A stretch of 64,000 nucleotides of DNA. It comes from Mycolicibacterium litorale (GTDB lineage Bacteria > Actinomycetota > Actinomycetes > Mycobacteriales > Mycobacteriaceae). Made by a program: the position numbers and the translations under genes. Shown here piece after piece: positions 47,062-56,800 of the stretch. The stretch's first letter is position 1. Each line of letters starts with the position of its first letter. Under the pieces are notes generated by a model that was not told the origin of the DNA, searched no databases, and was given only the letters and a program-made list of their open reading frames with translations. The stretch lies in NCBI GenBank assembly GCA_002007745.1, contig CP019882.1:1860001-1924000 (forward strand). Reading direction: 5' to 3'.

Positions 47062-47958
47062 GTGACAAGCGCTGTTTGGTGGACAATTGGCGGTCTGGTG
47101 GTCGCGGTGCTGTCGCCGCCGTTCCTGCGCCGAGCGATGCGGCACGGCGCCGACGCGGGACTCTTACTCATCGGGTGGGCAGTCTTGGCGTGCCTCTCGT
47201 TCACTGCAATCGCTTCGCCAGCCGTGGCAATCGTGGTCCACGGCTGTTGGCTTTCACCCGACACCGGTCTACCGGGTTGGGTCGATGCCGTCGCTGGAAC
47301 CACCAGCGCGGCCGCTGTGGTCATTGCAGGCATCCGCGGCACCTGGCGGTTCGCCAGCACCAAAAGATATCGTCGCCACGTACACGCTAGGCATGCCGAA
47401 CTAGCGTGGATACTGACAGGGGCGGCGCCCCGCAAGGACACGGTCTTGTGGCTGCCGACAGCTGAGCCCCATGCTTATAGTTTGGCGGGTGAGCCGCCCC
47501 TGGTGGTGATGAGTGACGGCCTTCGCGATTGCCTCGATCCGGTTGCCCTGAGCGCCGTCACGTCTCACGAGAACGCTCACATATTCCGACGCCATCACTG
47601 GTTTGTCGCTGTGGCACAGGCATTGTCGGCGGGAATCGGCTGGCTCCCGCTGGCGCGGCAGTCACCAGCACTGGTGCGCACCCTCATCGAGCTGGACGCC
47701 GATGCACACGCCGTGCGCCTGCATGGTTCGTTGCCGCTTCGGCAAGCGATCCAGGCCCTGCGATACGCGCCAGCCCCAACCGTCTCGCTCGGAATCGCGG
47801 CCGACGCTGCCGAACTGCGGTTGACTCGACTGATGGCACACGCCCCGAGTAGCGCGCCGAGGACACGTCGATCAGTGGCAGCTGGGGCGGCGATGATGAT
47901 CGCAACAACGTTGGTAACGACTGCGCTGTTGTTCGGCGCCGGTGTCATAACCTGCTGA
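47062..47958 (+). CDS. BlaR1-like M56 membrane metallopeptidase
   Basis: A 298-residue membrane protein with helices at the N-terminus (SAVWWTIGGLVVAVL; AGLLLIGWAVLACLSF), a mid-segment helix and a C-terminal helix. The zinc-protease motif is H169-E-N-A-H173 with third ligand E210 (ELDADAHAV). It resembles BlaR1/MecR1 signal proteases but lacks the C-terminal penicillin-binding sensor domain, as in mycobacterial Rv1845c. GTG 47062 is preceded by AAGGAG. The BlaI gene follows 61 bases later, so the protease probably inactivates BlaI on stress. Confidence 0.87.
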   Translation: MTSAVWWTIGGLVVAVLSPPFLRRAMRHGADAGLLLIGWAVLACLSFTAIASPAVAIVVHGCWLSPDTGLPGWVDAVAGTTSAAAVVIAGIRGTWRFASTKRYRRHVHARHAELAWILTGAAPRKDTVLWLPTAEPHAYSLAGEPPLVVMSDGLRDCLDPVALSAVTSHENAHIFRRHHWFVAVAQALSAGIGWLPLARQSPALVRTLIELDADAHAVRLHGSLPLRQAIQALRYAPAPTVSLGIAADAAELRLTRLMAHAPSSAPRTRRSVAAGAAMMIATTLVTTALLFGAGVITC

Positions 47959-48019
47959 TGCTTGAGCGCGGAGCCGTTGCGGCAGACTACACTTGCCCCA
48001 ACCAAAGTTAAGGATGCAC

Positions 48020-48409
48020 ATGCGGGTTCGAGGTTTCGGCGAGCTGGAAGCCGTCGTCATGGGCAAGGTCTGGGATCATGACCCGTACACCGTCACCGTG
48101 CGAGAGATCTTCGACGAGATGACCGCTGAACGGCGCATCGCATACACCACGGTGATGTCGACGATGGACAATCTGCACGCCAAAGGCTGGCTCGAACGTG
48201 AGAAGGACGGTCGTGCCTACCGCTATTGGGCGGTGCTGACCCGCGAGCAGCACACCGCCAGTCTCATGCGTCAAGCCCTCGAGGGCGGTGGGCGCCCGGA
48301 ACTCGTGCTCGCTCATTTCGTCGAACAGATGGATCCTGAAGAGTCCGAAGGCCTGCGGGCTGCGTTGCGACGTCTGGCGCGACGGGCGTCGAACGCCGAT
48401 AAGCCGTAG
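48020..48409 (+). CDS. blaI: BlaI/MecI/CopY-family repressor
   Basis: A 129-residue winged-helix repressor: LEAVVMGKVWDHDPYTVTV, then the recognition region AYTTVMSTMDNLHAKGWL and the wing EKDGRAYRYWAV. The C-terminal helices mediate dimerisation and are cut by BlaR-type proteases in homologues. AAGGA five bases before ATG 48020 favours that start over ATG 48014 or a TTG further up. Likely targets are its own operon and the genes with CTAC/GTAG dyads at 44403 and 48542; this is inferred. Confidence 0.88.
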   Translation: MRVRGFGELEAVVMGKVWDHDPYTVTVREIFDEMTAERRIAYTTVMSTMDNLHAKGWLEREKDGRAYRYWAVLTREQHTASLMRQALEGGGRPELVLAHFVEQMDPEESEGLRAALRRLARRASNADKP

Positions 48410-48541
48410 TTCGCCAGGACTTCTGACACAACAGAAGAGTCATCGTCGTTGAATTCGGCACGCTCCCAGCATTGATCGTTATCCAAGCGAGACGACGACA
48501 GGGTGTGAACACTTGTCGCGCGCTGCTACGGTGCATCAATA

Positions 48542-48557
48542 ACGTAGTTACTACGTA
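48542..48557. promoter_or_regulatory. Candidate BlaI-type operator upstream of the NlpC/P60 gene
   Basis: ACGTAG-TTA-CTACGT is a perfect 15-bp inverted repeat at 48542-48556, overlapping a CTACGTA element (48551-48557) that also occurs upstream of the Ldt/ATPase pair at 44397. It lies 70 bases before ATG 48627. Binding by BlaI is an inference from this shared motif. Confidence 0.4.
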
Positions 48558-48626
48558 CTATGCGAAATCGTAGTTCTGGCTTGCCGCTCACTACACACGG
48601 CAGTGTGGATCACATCAAGGACGGTG

Positions 48627-49322
48627 ATGGAAGCGATGCTGCACGGGCGCTTCGTACGACTGCTCTGTCTCGCGTTCGCCGCGCTGGTCCTCCAGCCCAC
48701 TGTGTCCGCTTCCGCGGATCCCGTTGTGGGGACCTGGGACCCAACACTTCCTCAAGTCGCCAGTGCAGGTGCGCCGGGTGACCCGCTCGCCATCGCGAAC
48801 GCGTCTCTTCGCGCGACCGCGCTGGCGGCTCAGACCACGATGGATCTCGGCCGTTCATTCCTGCGCAGCCTCGGACTTGGTGGTACCGACGTCGCGACAC
48901 CTAGCGGCGGCCGCGTCTCGGGCGCGCAAGCAATTGAATACGTCATTCGGCGCGCCGGCAGCCAGATCGGCGTTCCGTATTCTTGGGGTGGGGGAAGCCT
49001 CACCGGGCCAAGTTATGGGATCGACAACGGTGCTGGCACAATCGGTTTCGACTGTTCGGGCCTGACCCGGTATGCCTATGCTGGGGTGGGCGTACTGCTG
49101 CCGCGATGGTCGGGTGACCAATACAATGCCGGCCGCAAAGTCCCACCGTCGCAGGCTAGGCGGGGAGACCTTCTGTTCTGGGGCCCCGGAGGTAGCCAGC
49201 ACGAGGCGATATACCTCGGCGGCGGGCAGATGCTCGAAGCTCAGCAGACCGGCGTGCCGGTCAAAGTCTCTTCGATCAGAACTGCGGGGCTGACGCCGTT
49301 CGTGACCCGGATCATCGAATGA
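48627..49322 (+). CDS. Secreted NlpC/P60 peptidoglycan endopeptidase (RipB-like)
   Basis: A 231-residue exported cell-wall hydrolase. It has a signal peptide (FVRLLCLAFAALVL, cleavage near S-A-S-A-D) and a short helical spacer. The catalytic NlpC/P60 domain has C143 (GFDCSGLTRYAY) and H192 (SQHEAIYLGGG). The spacing and the AIEYVIRRAGSQIGVPYSWG segment resemble RipA/RipB, which cut the D-Glu to meso-DAP bond. AAGGA lies five bases before ATG 48627. Its position behind BlaR/BlaI and a shared palindrome suggests joint regulation with the L,D-transpeptidase. Confidence 0.87.
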   Translation: MEAMLHGRFVRLLCLAFAALVLQPTVSASADPVVGTWDPTLPQVASAGAPGDPLAIANASLRATALAAQTTMDLGRSFLRSLGLGGTDVATPSGGRVSGAQAIEYVIRRAGSQIGVPYSWGGGSLTGPSYGIDNGAGTIGFDCSGLTRYAYAGVGVLLPRWSGDQYNAGRKVPPSQARRGDLLFWGPGGSQHEAIYLGGGQMLEAQQTGVPVKVSSIRTAGLTPFVTRIIE

Positions 49323-49352
49323 TGGGATGCAGTGGGCGTTGGCGACTATGCC

Positions 49353-49619
49353 TCAATCGCAACAACACCCACCGGCTGACGCATCCGCCATCGGCAGCAA
49401 CCGCCGAGGAGTGGGGTCGATGGCGCCGTGAGGGGTGTAGCCGGCGTCGGCAATGGCAGCGCTTATCGCCGCCAGATCGCAGTCACCGTCGACGGTGACA
49501 ACTCCGCGCGACACGTCGACATCGACGTGGTCCACACCGGGCAACGCCGAGACTGCCTGCCGAATCGTATTGGCGCAATGTTCGCAGGACATTCCAGCAA
49601 CCTGAATGGCAACGTTCAT
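49353..49619 (-). CDS. CopZ-like heavy-metal-associated domain protein
   Basis: An 88-residue copper-chaperone-like protein. The ferredoxin-like HMA fold carries the metal motif M10-S-C12-E-H-C15, and the C-terminus adds a Cys cluster (GGCCCD). AGGAGGAG precedes ATG 49619. A CsoR/RicR-type palindrome lies 24 bases upstream, so copper-induced expression is likely. It could deliver copper to the P-type ATPase at 44572, whose own N-terminal domain lacks the CxxC pair. Confidence 0.88.
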   Translation of the reverse strand: MNVAIQVAGMSCEHCANTIRQAVSALPGVDHVDVDVSRGVVTVDGDCDLAAISAAIADAGYTPHGAIDPTPRRLLPMADASAGGCCCD

Positions 49620-49642
49620 GATGGCTCCTCCTGTCCTCACCA

Positions 49643-49661
49643 TATACCCATGGGGGGTATA
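49643..49661. promoter_or_regulatory. CsoR/RicR-type copper operator
   Basis: TATACCC-ATGGG-GGGTATA has perfect 7-base arms. ATACCC/GGGTAT dyads are the known recognition pattern of CsoR-family copper repressors, including mycobacterial RicR. It sits 24-42 bases upstream of the CopZ-like start. No csoR gene is in the window. Confidence 0.6.
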
Positions 49662-49815
49662 GGTAAAGGCGGTGGCTCGCGAGGTGGTCGGCCTTGCGAC
49701 CTAGGGACTTGGAATTTCGACCCCGAGCTGCTGCGAAAATGTGTCGTTTGTGCTGGCAGATGACGGTGTTCGATTCTTGGTCATAGTCGCCGGATCGGCG
49801 GCAACAGAACTTGCG

Positions 49816-50778
49816 CTACGTCAGCGGTGTTGGCAGAGGTTGCCCGCCTCGCGGTCGTGACTGGTCGGCGGCCGCCCGCACGACGCCGCGCAGCCACACG
49901 TGCCGTTGATCGCTGTCTAACGCGCGGTTCCAGATCATTTGATACCGCAGGGTGGCGACCTCGGTGGGTGCGGGCTGCGCACGCAGCGTGTGGACACCGC
50001 TCCAGCCCGCGCGTAGGCGAGCGGGAAGCGTTGCGATCAAATCGGTGCCGGGCAGCAGGGCCAGTGCCGACGAGTGGTACGGCACCGTGACGGCGGCATC
50101 GCGGGGGCGGCCCAGCGACGCCAGGGGACGGTCGACGGCGGTCTGCCGCCCGTCACTGGTGTCGATCACGATATGCGGATACTCCAGATAGTCGTCCAGC
50201 GTGACGCGAGCTACACCGGCAAGCGGATGATCATGAGCCAACACGCAGACGAAGTCCTCGACGAAGAGCGTCTCGGCCTGCAGGTCCTGCGGCAGATCCC
50301 CACCGTACAGTCCGATATCAACTGCGCCACTGCGGATCTGCTCGATGATTCCATCCAGCCGCAGGTTATGGAAGCGGACCGCGGTGGCGGGGGACTGGTT
50401 GCGCACCTGCAGACAGACCGCGGGACCCAGGGTCTGCACCGCGTAGTCACTGCCGGCCACGTTGACCGGCGCGTTGGACTGACTTGGGTCAAAGCTATTG
50501 GGCGACAACAAATGCTGCAAGAGGGGGACGACGGTGGTGAGCTGATCATAGATGTCCTCTGCCCGGGCCGTCAGCCGGAAACCGTCCGGGTCACGCACCA
50601 ACAGCGGATCGTCAAGCGCGCGGCGCAATCGTTGCAGCGCACGACTCATCGCGGGCTGGCTCAGACCCATCCGCACGGCGGCCCGAGAGACCTGGCGTTC
50701 CTCCAGCAGGGCGACCAGTGGCGGTAGCAGGTTCAGGTCCACCCGATCAATATGCGTGGTAAGCATATCAGCCATCAT
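49816..50778 (-). CDS. LysR-family transcriptional regulator
   Basis: A 320-residue LysR regulator. The helix-turn-helix is at the N-terminus (DLNLLPPLVALLEERQVSRA, then MGLSQPAMSRALQRLRRAL). The effector domain resembles NahR/LinR-type members (VDIGLYGGDLPQDLQAETLF, LAHDHPLAG). ATGs at 50778, 50775 and 50766 are all possible. A palindrome overlaps this start region and is shared with the divergent SDR gene at 50825, its likely target together with the DUF4331 and second SDR genes. Confidence 0.86.
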   Translation of the reverse strand: MMADMLTTHIDRVDLNLLPPLVALLEERQVSRAAVRMGLSQPAMSRALQRLRRALDDPLLVRDPDGFRLTARAEDIYDQLTTVVPLLQHLLSPNSFDPSQSNAPVNVAGSDYAVQTLGPAVCLQVRNQSPATAVRFHNLRLDGIIEQIRSGAVDIGLYGGDLPQDLQAETLFVEDFVCVLAHDHPLAGVARVTLDDYLEYPHIVIDTSDGRQTAVDRPLASLGRPRDAAVTVPYHSSALALLPGTDLIATLPARLRAGWSGVHTLRAQPAPTEVATLRYQMIWNRALDSDQRHVWLRGVVRAAADQSRPRGGQPLPTPLT

Positions 50779-50786
50779 AGATATGC
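50763..50786. promoter_or_regulatory. Probable LysR binding site in the divergent promoter
   Basis: GCATATC and GATATGC form perfect 7-base arms around a 10-base centre, giving a 24-base dyad. It overlaps the start region of the LysR gene and lies 39 bases before the SDR start. The position fits autoregulation and activation of the divergent operon. Confidence 0.5.
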
Positions 50787-50824
50787 ATGTGACAGATGGT
50801 CGCTGGTCAGGCACGCTCGACGGC

Positions 50825-51733
50825 ATGGACCACGACGTCGTCTTAATCACCGGAGCATCCAGCGGTTTCGGCCAACTCATTGCCGAAGCGCTCGCCAGGG
50901 CGGGGCACACCGTGTACGCCTCCATGCGCGATATCGCCGGCCGTAATGCGTCCCGCGCCCGGGCCTACGCCGAGCTGTCCAGCATCGAGGGTATCGACCT
51001 GCGCGCCATCGAGATGGATGTGCAATCCCAGGAGTCCGTTGACGCCGCGGTCGCGGAGGTGCTGGCGGCCGGTGGGCGAATCGACGTGGTCGTCCACAAC
51101 GCGGGCCACATGGTCTACGGCCCCGCCGAGGCCTTCACCCCCGAACAGCTCGCGCAGCTGTACGACGTGAACGTGCTCGGCACCCAGCGCGTGAACCGGG
51201 TCGTGCTGCCGCATCTACGCGCGCGCCGCCGCGGCCTGCTGGTGTGGGTGTCCAGCAGCAGCTGCGCTGGTGGCACACCGCCTTATCTCGCGCCCTACTT
51301 CGCCGCCAAGAACGCCATGGATGCGCTCGCCGTCTCCTACGCCAGGGAACTGTCGCTGTGGGGTATCGAGACGACAATCGTCGTGCCGGGCGCATTCACC
51401 TCGGGGACCAACCATTTCGCGCACGCGGGAGTCCCGGCTGATCACGCCGTAGCCGCGGCCTACGAGGACGGACCCTATGCCGGCTTCGCGACCCGGATAC
51501 AGGAGGCGTTCAACTCCATCGTCCCGCCTGATGCCGATCCAGGCGCCGTCGCCACCGCGGTGGCCGACGTGGTGGCCGCGCCCTTCGGCGCCCGGCCGTT
51601 CCGTGTGCACATCGACCCCAGCCAGGACGGTGCCGATGTCGGCTTTGCCGTGCTGGACCGATTGAAGGCCGAGATGCTGCACCGCGTCGGCCTCGGCGAG
51701 CTGCTCACCCCGGTTGCCGGGAGGACCGACTGA
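50825..51733 (+). CDS. Short-chain dehydrogenase/reductase
   Basis: A 302-residue SDR. The Rossmann cofactor motif ITGASSGFG is at residues 8-16, a VVHNAGH segment follows, and the active-site Y-x3-K is APYFAAKNA. ATG 50825 gives the normal N-terminus MDHDVVLITG; earlier in-frame starts would add a non-conserved tail. It overlaps the DUF4331 gene at TGATG and is divergent from the LysR regulator. The substrate is unknown. Confidence 0.86.
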   Translation: MDHDVVLITGASSGFGQLIAEALARAGHTVYASMRDIAGRNASRARAYAELSSIEGIDLRAIEMDVQSQESVDAAVAEVLAAGGRIDVVVHNAGHMVYGPAEAFTPEQLAQLYDVNVLGTQRVNRVVLPHLRARRRGLLVWVSSSSCAGGTPPYLAPYFAAKNAMDALAVSYARELSLWGIETTIVVPGAFTSGTNHFAHAGVPADHAVAAAYEDGPYAGFATRIQEAFNSIVPPDADPGAVATAVADVVAAPFGARPFRVHIDPSQDGADVGFAVLDRLKAEMLHRVGLGELLTPVAGRTD

Positions 51734-52761
51734 TGTCGCATCACCTCGATTCACCGCTGGCACGTCAGGACGTCCGGCTCGACATCACCGATCTGTACAC
51801 GTTCGCGGGCCAGACCGGCACCGCCCTGGTGATCAACGTCTGCCACTCGTTCGGCGGTGACATCCCCGTCCCCGGATTCCACCCGGAGGGCCGCTACGAG
51901 TTCAAGATCGACCTGGACGGCGATGCAGTCGAGGACCTCACCTACCGGGTGACCTTCGCCGCCGCAGACGCACAAGGACAGCAACGGTTCTCGGTGCAAC
52001 GGCTCTCCGGCGCGGCAGCCGCCGAGCCGACGGCGACGGGGATCGAGCTGGTGGCTGGGCGCACCGGGACCGCCGTCACCACCGCGGGAGGGGTCCGGGC
52101 GTGGGCCGGCCGAGCGGGCGATCCGTTCTGGATCGACGCCGACATCCTGCACGCCGTCGGGGATGCGTTGCAGGACGGCACCACGATCGACGTCGGGACG
52201 TGGGTGCCGGAGCGCGCCGACAACCTGTTCGCCGGCGCGACAGTGCATTCGCTGGTGCTCGAGCTGCCTGATGCCGAGCTCACCCCGCGCCGCACCGACA
52301 ACCGGATCGCGGTGTGGGCGGTGGCCAGCCTGGCCACCGACGCCGGGGGCTGGCGCTCGATCAACCGGGTCGGGCTGCCGATGATCCACCCGTTGTTCAC
52401 CCAAAACGACGAGGAACTCGGGGATGCGCTCAACGCGGGCGTCCCGCGCGACGACTACGCCACCTACGGTGAACCGATGGCAGCCCGAATCGCCGCCTGC
52501 GTCGGGGCGTACGGCACCGCGCACGACCCCGACCAGTACGGTGAAACCGTTGCGCGGTTGATTTTTCCGAATGTACTGCCCTACACAGTGGGTACTGCCG
52601 CGGCGTTCGGATTCGCGGGATTCAACGGTCGCTCGCTGGTCGACAACGCTCCCGAGGTGATGTTCAGCCTCGCCTTCAACACGCCCGTCACCATCGGTGT
52701 GGGCGCCGAATCGGTCACGGCCAAGCCAACACCGATGTTCCCGTATGTCCCAACCCTCTGA
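51733..52761 (+). CDS. DUF4331 family protein
   Basis: A 342-residue protein beginning M-S-H-H-L-D-S-P-L-A-R-Q-D with DITDLYTF soon after, the hallmark opening of DUF4331. Conserved Asp-rich beta segments follow (FKIDLDGDAVEDLTYRV) and later NRVGLPMIHPLF. No signal peptide is visible. It lies between two SDR genes in the LysR-controlled run. No enzymatic function is established for the family. Confidence 0.8.
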   Translation: MSHHLDSPLARQDVRLDITDLYTFAGQTGTALVINVCHSFGGDIPVPGFHPEGRYEFKIDLDGDAVEDLTYRVTFAAADAQGQQRFSVQRLSGAAAAEPTATGIELVAGRTGTAVTTAGGVRAWAGRAGDPFWIDADILHAVGDALQDGTTIDVGTWVPERADNLFAGATVHSLVLELPDAELTPRRTDNRIAVWAVASLATDAGGWRSINRVGLPMIHPLFTQNDEELGDALNAGVPRDDYATYGEPMAARIAACVGAYGTAHDPDQYGETVARLIFPNVLPYTVGTAAAFGFAGFNGRSLVDNAPEVMFSLAFNTPVTIGVGAESVTAKPTPMFPYVPTL

Positions 52762-52774
52762 GGAGACAATCAGC

Positions 52775-53539
52775 ATGGAGATTTCTGGCAACACCGTTTT
52801 CATCCCCGGCGCTACCAGTGGTATCGGCCTGGCTCTGGCGCTAGCTTTGCGGGACAAGGGGAACAAGGTGATCGTCGGCGGACGCCGGCAGGAGCTGTTG
52901 GACCGGATCGTGGCCGAGCACCCGGATGTGGATGCGGTCCGGATCGACACCGCCGATCCGGACAACATCGCCACCGTCGCCGCGCAGGTGCTGGCCGCGC
53001 ATCCCGGTCTGAACGTGTTGATCACCATGGCCGGGGTGATGAGCATCGAGGATTGGCGCCACCCCGAAACCTTCCTGGCGTCGGCCGAATCGACCATCAC
53101 TACCAACGTGCTCGGGCCAATCCGGCTGATCGCCGCGTTCATCGAACACCTGCAGAAGCAGCCGGCGGCTACGGTGATGACCGTCTCCTCGGGGCTGGGG
53201 TTCACCCCTTTGCGGGTCACCCCCAGCTACAACGCTTCCAAGGCGGCCATCCATCTGCTGACCGAGACGTTGCGCCTGCAATTCGCCGGGTCGTCGGTGG
53301 AGTTCCAGGAACTCGAGCCGCCCGCGGTGCGGACCGACCTGGTCCCCGGGCAGCGCGACAGCGAGTGGGCCATGCCGCTGCAGGATTTCGTCGACGAGGT
53401 GATGTCCATCCTGGAAAATCAGCCCGACGCCACAGAGATCCAGGTCGAGAATGTCAAGTTCCTGCGCTACTCGGAAGTGCGCGGGGACTACCAGCACGCC
53501 ATCGCGGTGCTCAACTCGGCCGACCCACACGCGAGCTGA
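52775..53539 (+). CDS. SDR-family oxidoreductase (DltE-like)
   Basis: A 254-residue SDR. The cofactor motif is FIPGATSGIGLALAL, where P replaces the usual T. An ITMAGVMSIEDW segment follows, with Ser in VMTVSSGLG and the catalytic Y-x3-K in YNASKAAIHLL. It resembles the DltE-type subgroup of the family. GAGGAG precedes ATG 52775. It is the last gene of the LysR-linked run and follows DUF4331 by 13 bases. Confidence 0.86.
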   Translation: MEISGNTVFIPGATSGIGLALALALRDKGNKVIVGGRRQELLDRIVAEHPDVDAVRIDTADPDNIATVAAQVLAAHPGLNVLITMAGVMSIEDWRHPETFLASAESTITTNVLGPIRLIAAFIEHLQKQPAATVMTVSSGLGFTPLRVTPSYNASKAAIHLLTETLRLQFAGSSVEFQELEPPAVRTDLVPGQRDSEWAMPLQDFVDEVMSILENQPDATEIQVENVKFLRYSEVRGDYQHAIAVLNSADPHAS

Positions 53540-53815
53540 CTGATCCTGTGGGTGCTCGCGGTCCCAAGCGCCGTTCTACGGAGTGTGCAGACGGGGTTGT
53601 GGGGTTTGGTGCTGCTACGGCGATAGGTGAAGTTCGGTTCTGCTTGCGACTTCGCTTAGCCCACCCGGCCCCTGCCGCTGCCGGGACACCAGCGTTGCAT
53701 GTACGTGGGGGGTTGATAGTGAAGGGGAGGGCGCCGTTACCGTCGGGAAGCAGTATTCGGGCGCACAGCGGGCATTGCACGCCCTGAGAACCCACAGATT
53801 CCAACAAGACTGGCC
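53540..53815. other. Intergenic region with no supported gene
   Basis: A 276-base space between two convergent genes. A minus-strand frame here (53511-53807) contains a CPLC segment and a basic stretch but overlaps the SDR gene and has no recognisable family, so I do not call it. I found no convincing terminator hairpin. Confidence 0.3.
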
Positions 53816-56800
53816 CTAGGCAGGAGAAGGCGGATGGGCCAACTGGTGCACGATCTCAGCCCGACGCGACCGGTACTTCTCGAGTGAGGCCAGTTTGATG
53901 CTCTCGTACCCTCGAACGAGGTCGGGCAGGCTTGCCAGTTCACGAACTGCCTCGAACGTCTCGGGCGAGAGAGCTGTCATGGCGGTGGACATCGCCTCGG
54001 TGTAGTCCTCGATGAGTTGACGCTCTGCGCGCCGAACATCGTCGTAGCCGAAAACGTCCAGGCGGCTACCGCGGAGCCATCTCAAGGCGTACAGGACACG
54101 CAGCACCGGTGTGGCCCACCACGATTGCAGCCGAATCTTTCGCTGTAATCCCATGGCGCGCAGGATCGGCGGGTGAAGCAAGATTGAGTAGCGGGCTCCG
54201 TCGCCGAACTCGTCACGGATCTGACTCTTGAGGGCCGGATCAAGGTGTAGGCGCGCTACTTCGTATTCATCCTTGTAGGCCATGACTTTGAAGAGATGCA
54301 GTGCGAAGGCCTCGGTGATAGCGGTGCTGTCACCCATCACCGTTGTCTCCGATCTGCGGACGTCCTCCACCTCCTGGAGATACCGGCGTGCCCAGTTGCC
54401 GTTCTGGTAGAGCGTGAGCTCTCGGGCTCGCCGATCAATGAGGTCGTCGACCGTGGTGCTGGTGGCGGAAGAGCCGATGACGCGGTCGCGATCGACAACG
54501 TACTGGCGACCGAGCCGGAATGCGGCCAGGTTGCGCTCCACCTGAACTCCGTTGACGTCGAGCGCCCACTCGACGTCCTCGGGCGACAGCGGGATCAATC
54601 CGGACTGGACGGCGATTCCGAGCAAGAAGATGTTGTCGTACTGATCTTCGTTGAGGTCGGCGGCCGCGGTAACCGCGTTGGCGTCTACGAAGACGTTCTC
54701 GGGTCGCGGGCCGGACCAGCTGATCCGCGCGACAAGATCGTCGATCGCCGGGAATAGTGTCGTCGGGTCCATGACCATTTGTCCGGTAGGTGTGACGGAG
54801 GTCGAGACGACCGCGTAGGTACGATCCGGGGCCGTCACGGCTAGGTTGGCCTCCGTCGCCGCGACCAGGATGTCGCAGCCAAGGTAGAGATCACATCCGC
54901 CGGGCCCGATCTTGTTGGTTCCGAGGATTCTTGATGTCGACATGCGGATATCGGAGACCACTGCGCCGCCCTTTTGGGCCAGACCTAATTGATCGAGGCC
55001 CTTGACCTGGAGTCCGGCACGGGATGCGGCGGCGGCCACAACTTGCGCGACGGTCACTACACCAGTTCCGCCGACTCCGGTGATACGCATCGAGAAGTCC
55101 TCAGCGCTGACCAGCAGCGTGGGAGCGGGCAGATCGGGCCCGGGCACGCGGGCCGGACGACGCGCACCTTGTTTGGCTGGCTGCGCGGGGATGACCTCGA
55201 CGAACGAGGGGCAGTCGCCTTTAAGGCAGGAGAAGTCTAGATTGCACGAACCTTGGTCGATTTGGGTCTTCCGGCCGAATTCGGTTTCGGTCGGACGCAC
55301 CGAAAGGCAGCCCGATTTGTCACCGCAGTCGCCGCATCCTTCGCACACCCGCTCGTTGATGACAATGCGGCGGTTAGGCGACTCGACGAGTCCTCGTTTG
55401 CGTTTGCGGCGCAGCTCGGTCGCGCATTCCTGCTCATGGATCAGTACCGTGACGCCCGCCGTTCGGGCAAGTTCCTCCTGGACCGCAATGATGTCGTCAC
55501 GGTGACGGACCGACACACTCGCGGGCAGGCGTCGCCCGAACGCTCGACGGCTGCGTTTTGGATGGTCGCTGGTGATCGCGATTCGAGCGACGCCCTCGGC
55601 GAGGAGTTCCGAGACAATCTGGGGCACAGCCATCTTGCCGATTGCCTGCTGACCGCCGGTCATGGCGACCGCGTCGTTGTAGAGGAGCTTGTATGTGATG
55701 TGGGCGCCGCTGGCGACGGCGGCACGAATGGCCAGCGACCCCGAGTGGTGATAGGTACCGTCACCCAGGTTTTGGAAGAGGTGATCTCGCGTGACGAACG
55801 GAGCCATTCCGATCCACGCCGCCCCCTCGCCGCCCATCTGGCTGTGACCGATCGAGTCGCCGATCCGCTCCCCGGGCATGAATGCAATCAGGGCGTGACA
55901 ACCGATGCCCGCGCTGACCAGGGAGCCATCGGGGACCCTGGTTGAGCTGTTGTGCGGGCAGCCCGAGCAAAACGAGGGACGGCGGGGCAGGATCGGCAGC
56001 AGCGTGGGCACTCGTCGCTGTGTGCGTTGTTGCTCGATCCAGGTGGCTACGCACGCAGGCCCCCCGTGATCACGGAGGCGTGGCGCCAGTCGCGTCGCGA
56101 TGTAATCGGCGGGGAGGTCGCCGTCGGCTCGGAACAGTTCGCGGCCCTGTTCGTCTCGCTTGCCGATGATGCGCGGTGCTCCAGGCTGCCCGTAGAGCAG
56201 GTCTTTGAGGGCGAGCTCGATGAACGCCTTCTTCTCCTCGACCACGATGATCTCACGCAGACCCGAGCTGAAGGTGTCGATGATGCCTGGCTCAAGCGGG
56301 TGAATCATCCCCAGCTTCAGGACCTTCACACCGCTGCCACCGAGGTCGGCGTCGGTGATTCCGATGTCTGACAGTGCCTGCCGGACATCGAGATACGTGG
56401 CGCCGGCACAGACGATTCCCAGCGTTGCCGCTGTGTCGCCGGTGATCTGGTTGAGGTGATTGGCGGCGGCGTAGCGGCGGGCCAGCTCGAGGCGTTGGCG
56501 AACCTGGGTGGCCTCGAGCCGGCCGAGGGTGGGCTGCAGAAGGTTCCCGGTCGGCTCGTGCTCGAACGGCACCCCGTCGAAGGAGGTGTCGGGCACTACC
56601 GGCATGACGCGGGCAGGGTCGAGCGATACGGTGCCGGAACCGTCGACGACGTTCGTGGCGAGCTTCATGGCAACCCACAGTCCGGACACTCGCGACATGG
56701 CAATTCCGTGCAGGCCGAGATCGAGAATGTCCTGGGGGTCGGCAGGGACCAGACACGGCATCCCGAGTTCGGCGATGGCAGGCTCCGAGCTGCTCGGCAC

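Noticed and set aside
53511..53807. Minus-strand frame with a CPLC segment in the gap after the second SDR gene
   Set aside because: It overlaps the SDR 3' end, has no ribosome site and no recognisable zinc-ribbon pattern beyond one Cys pair.
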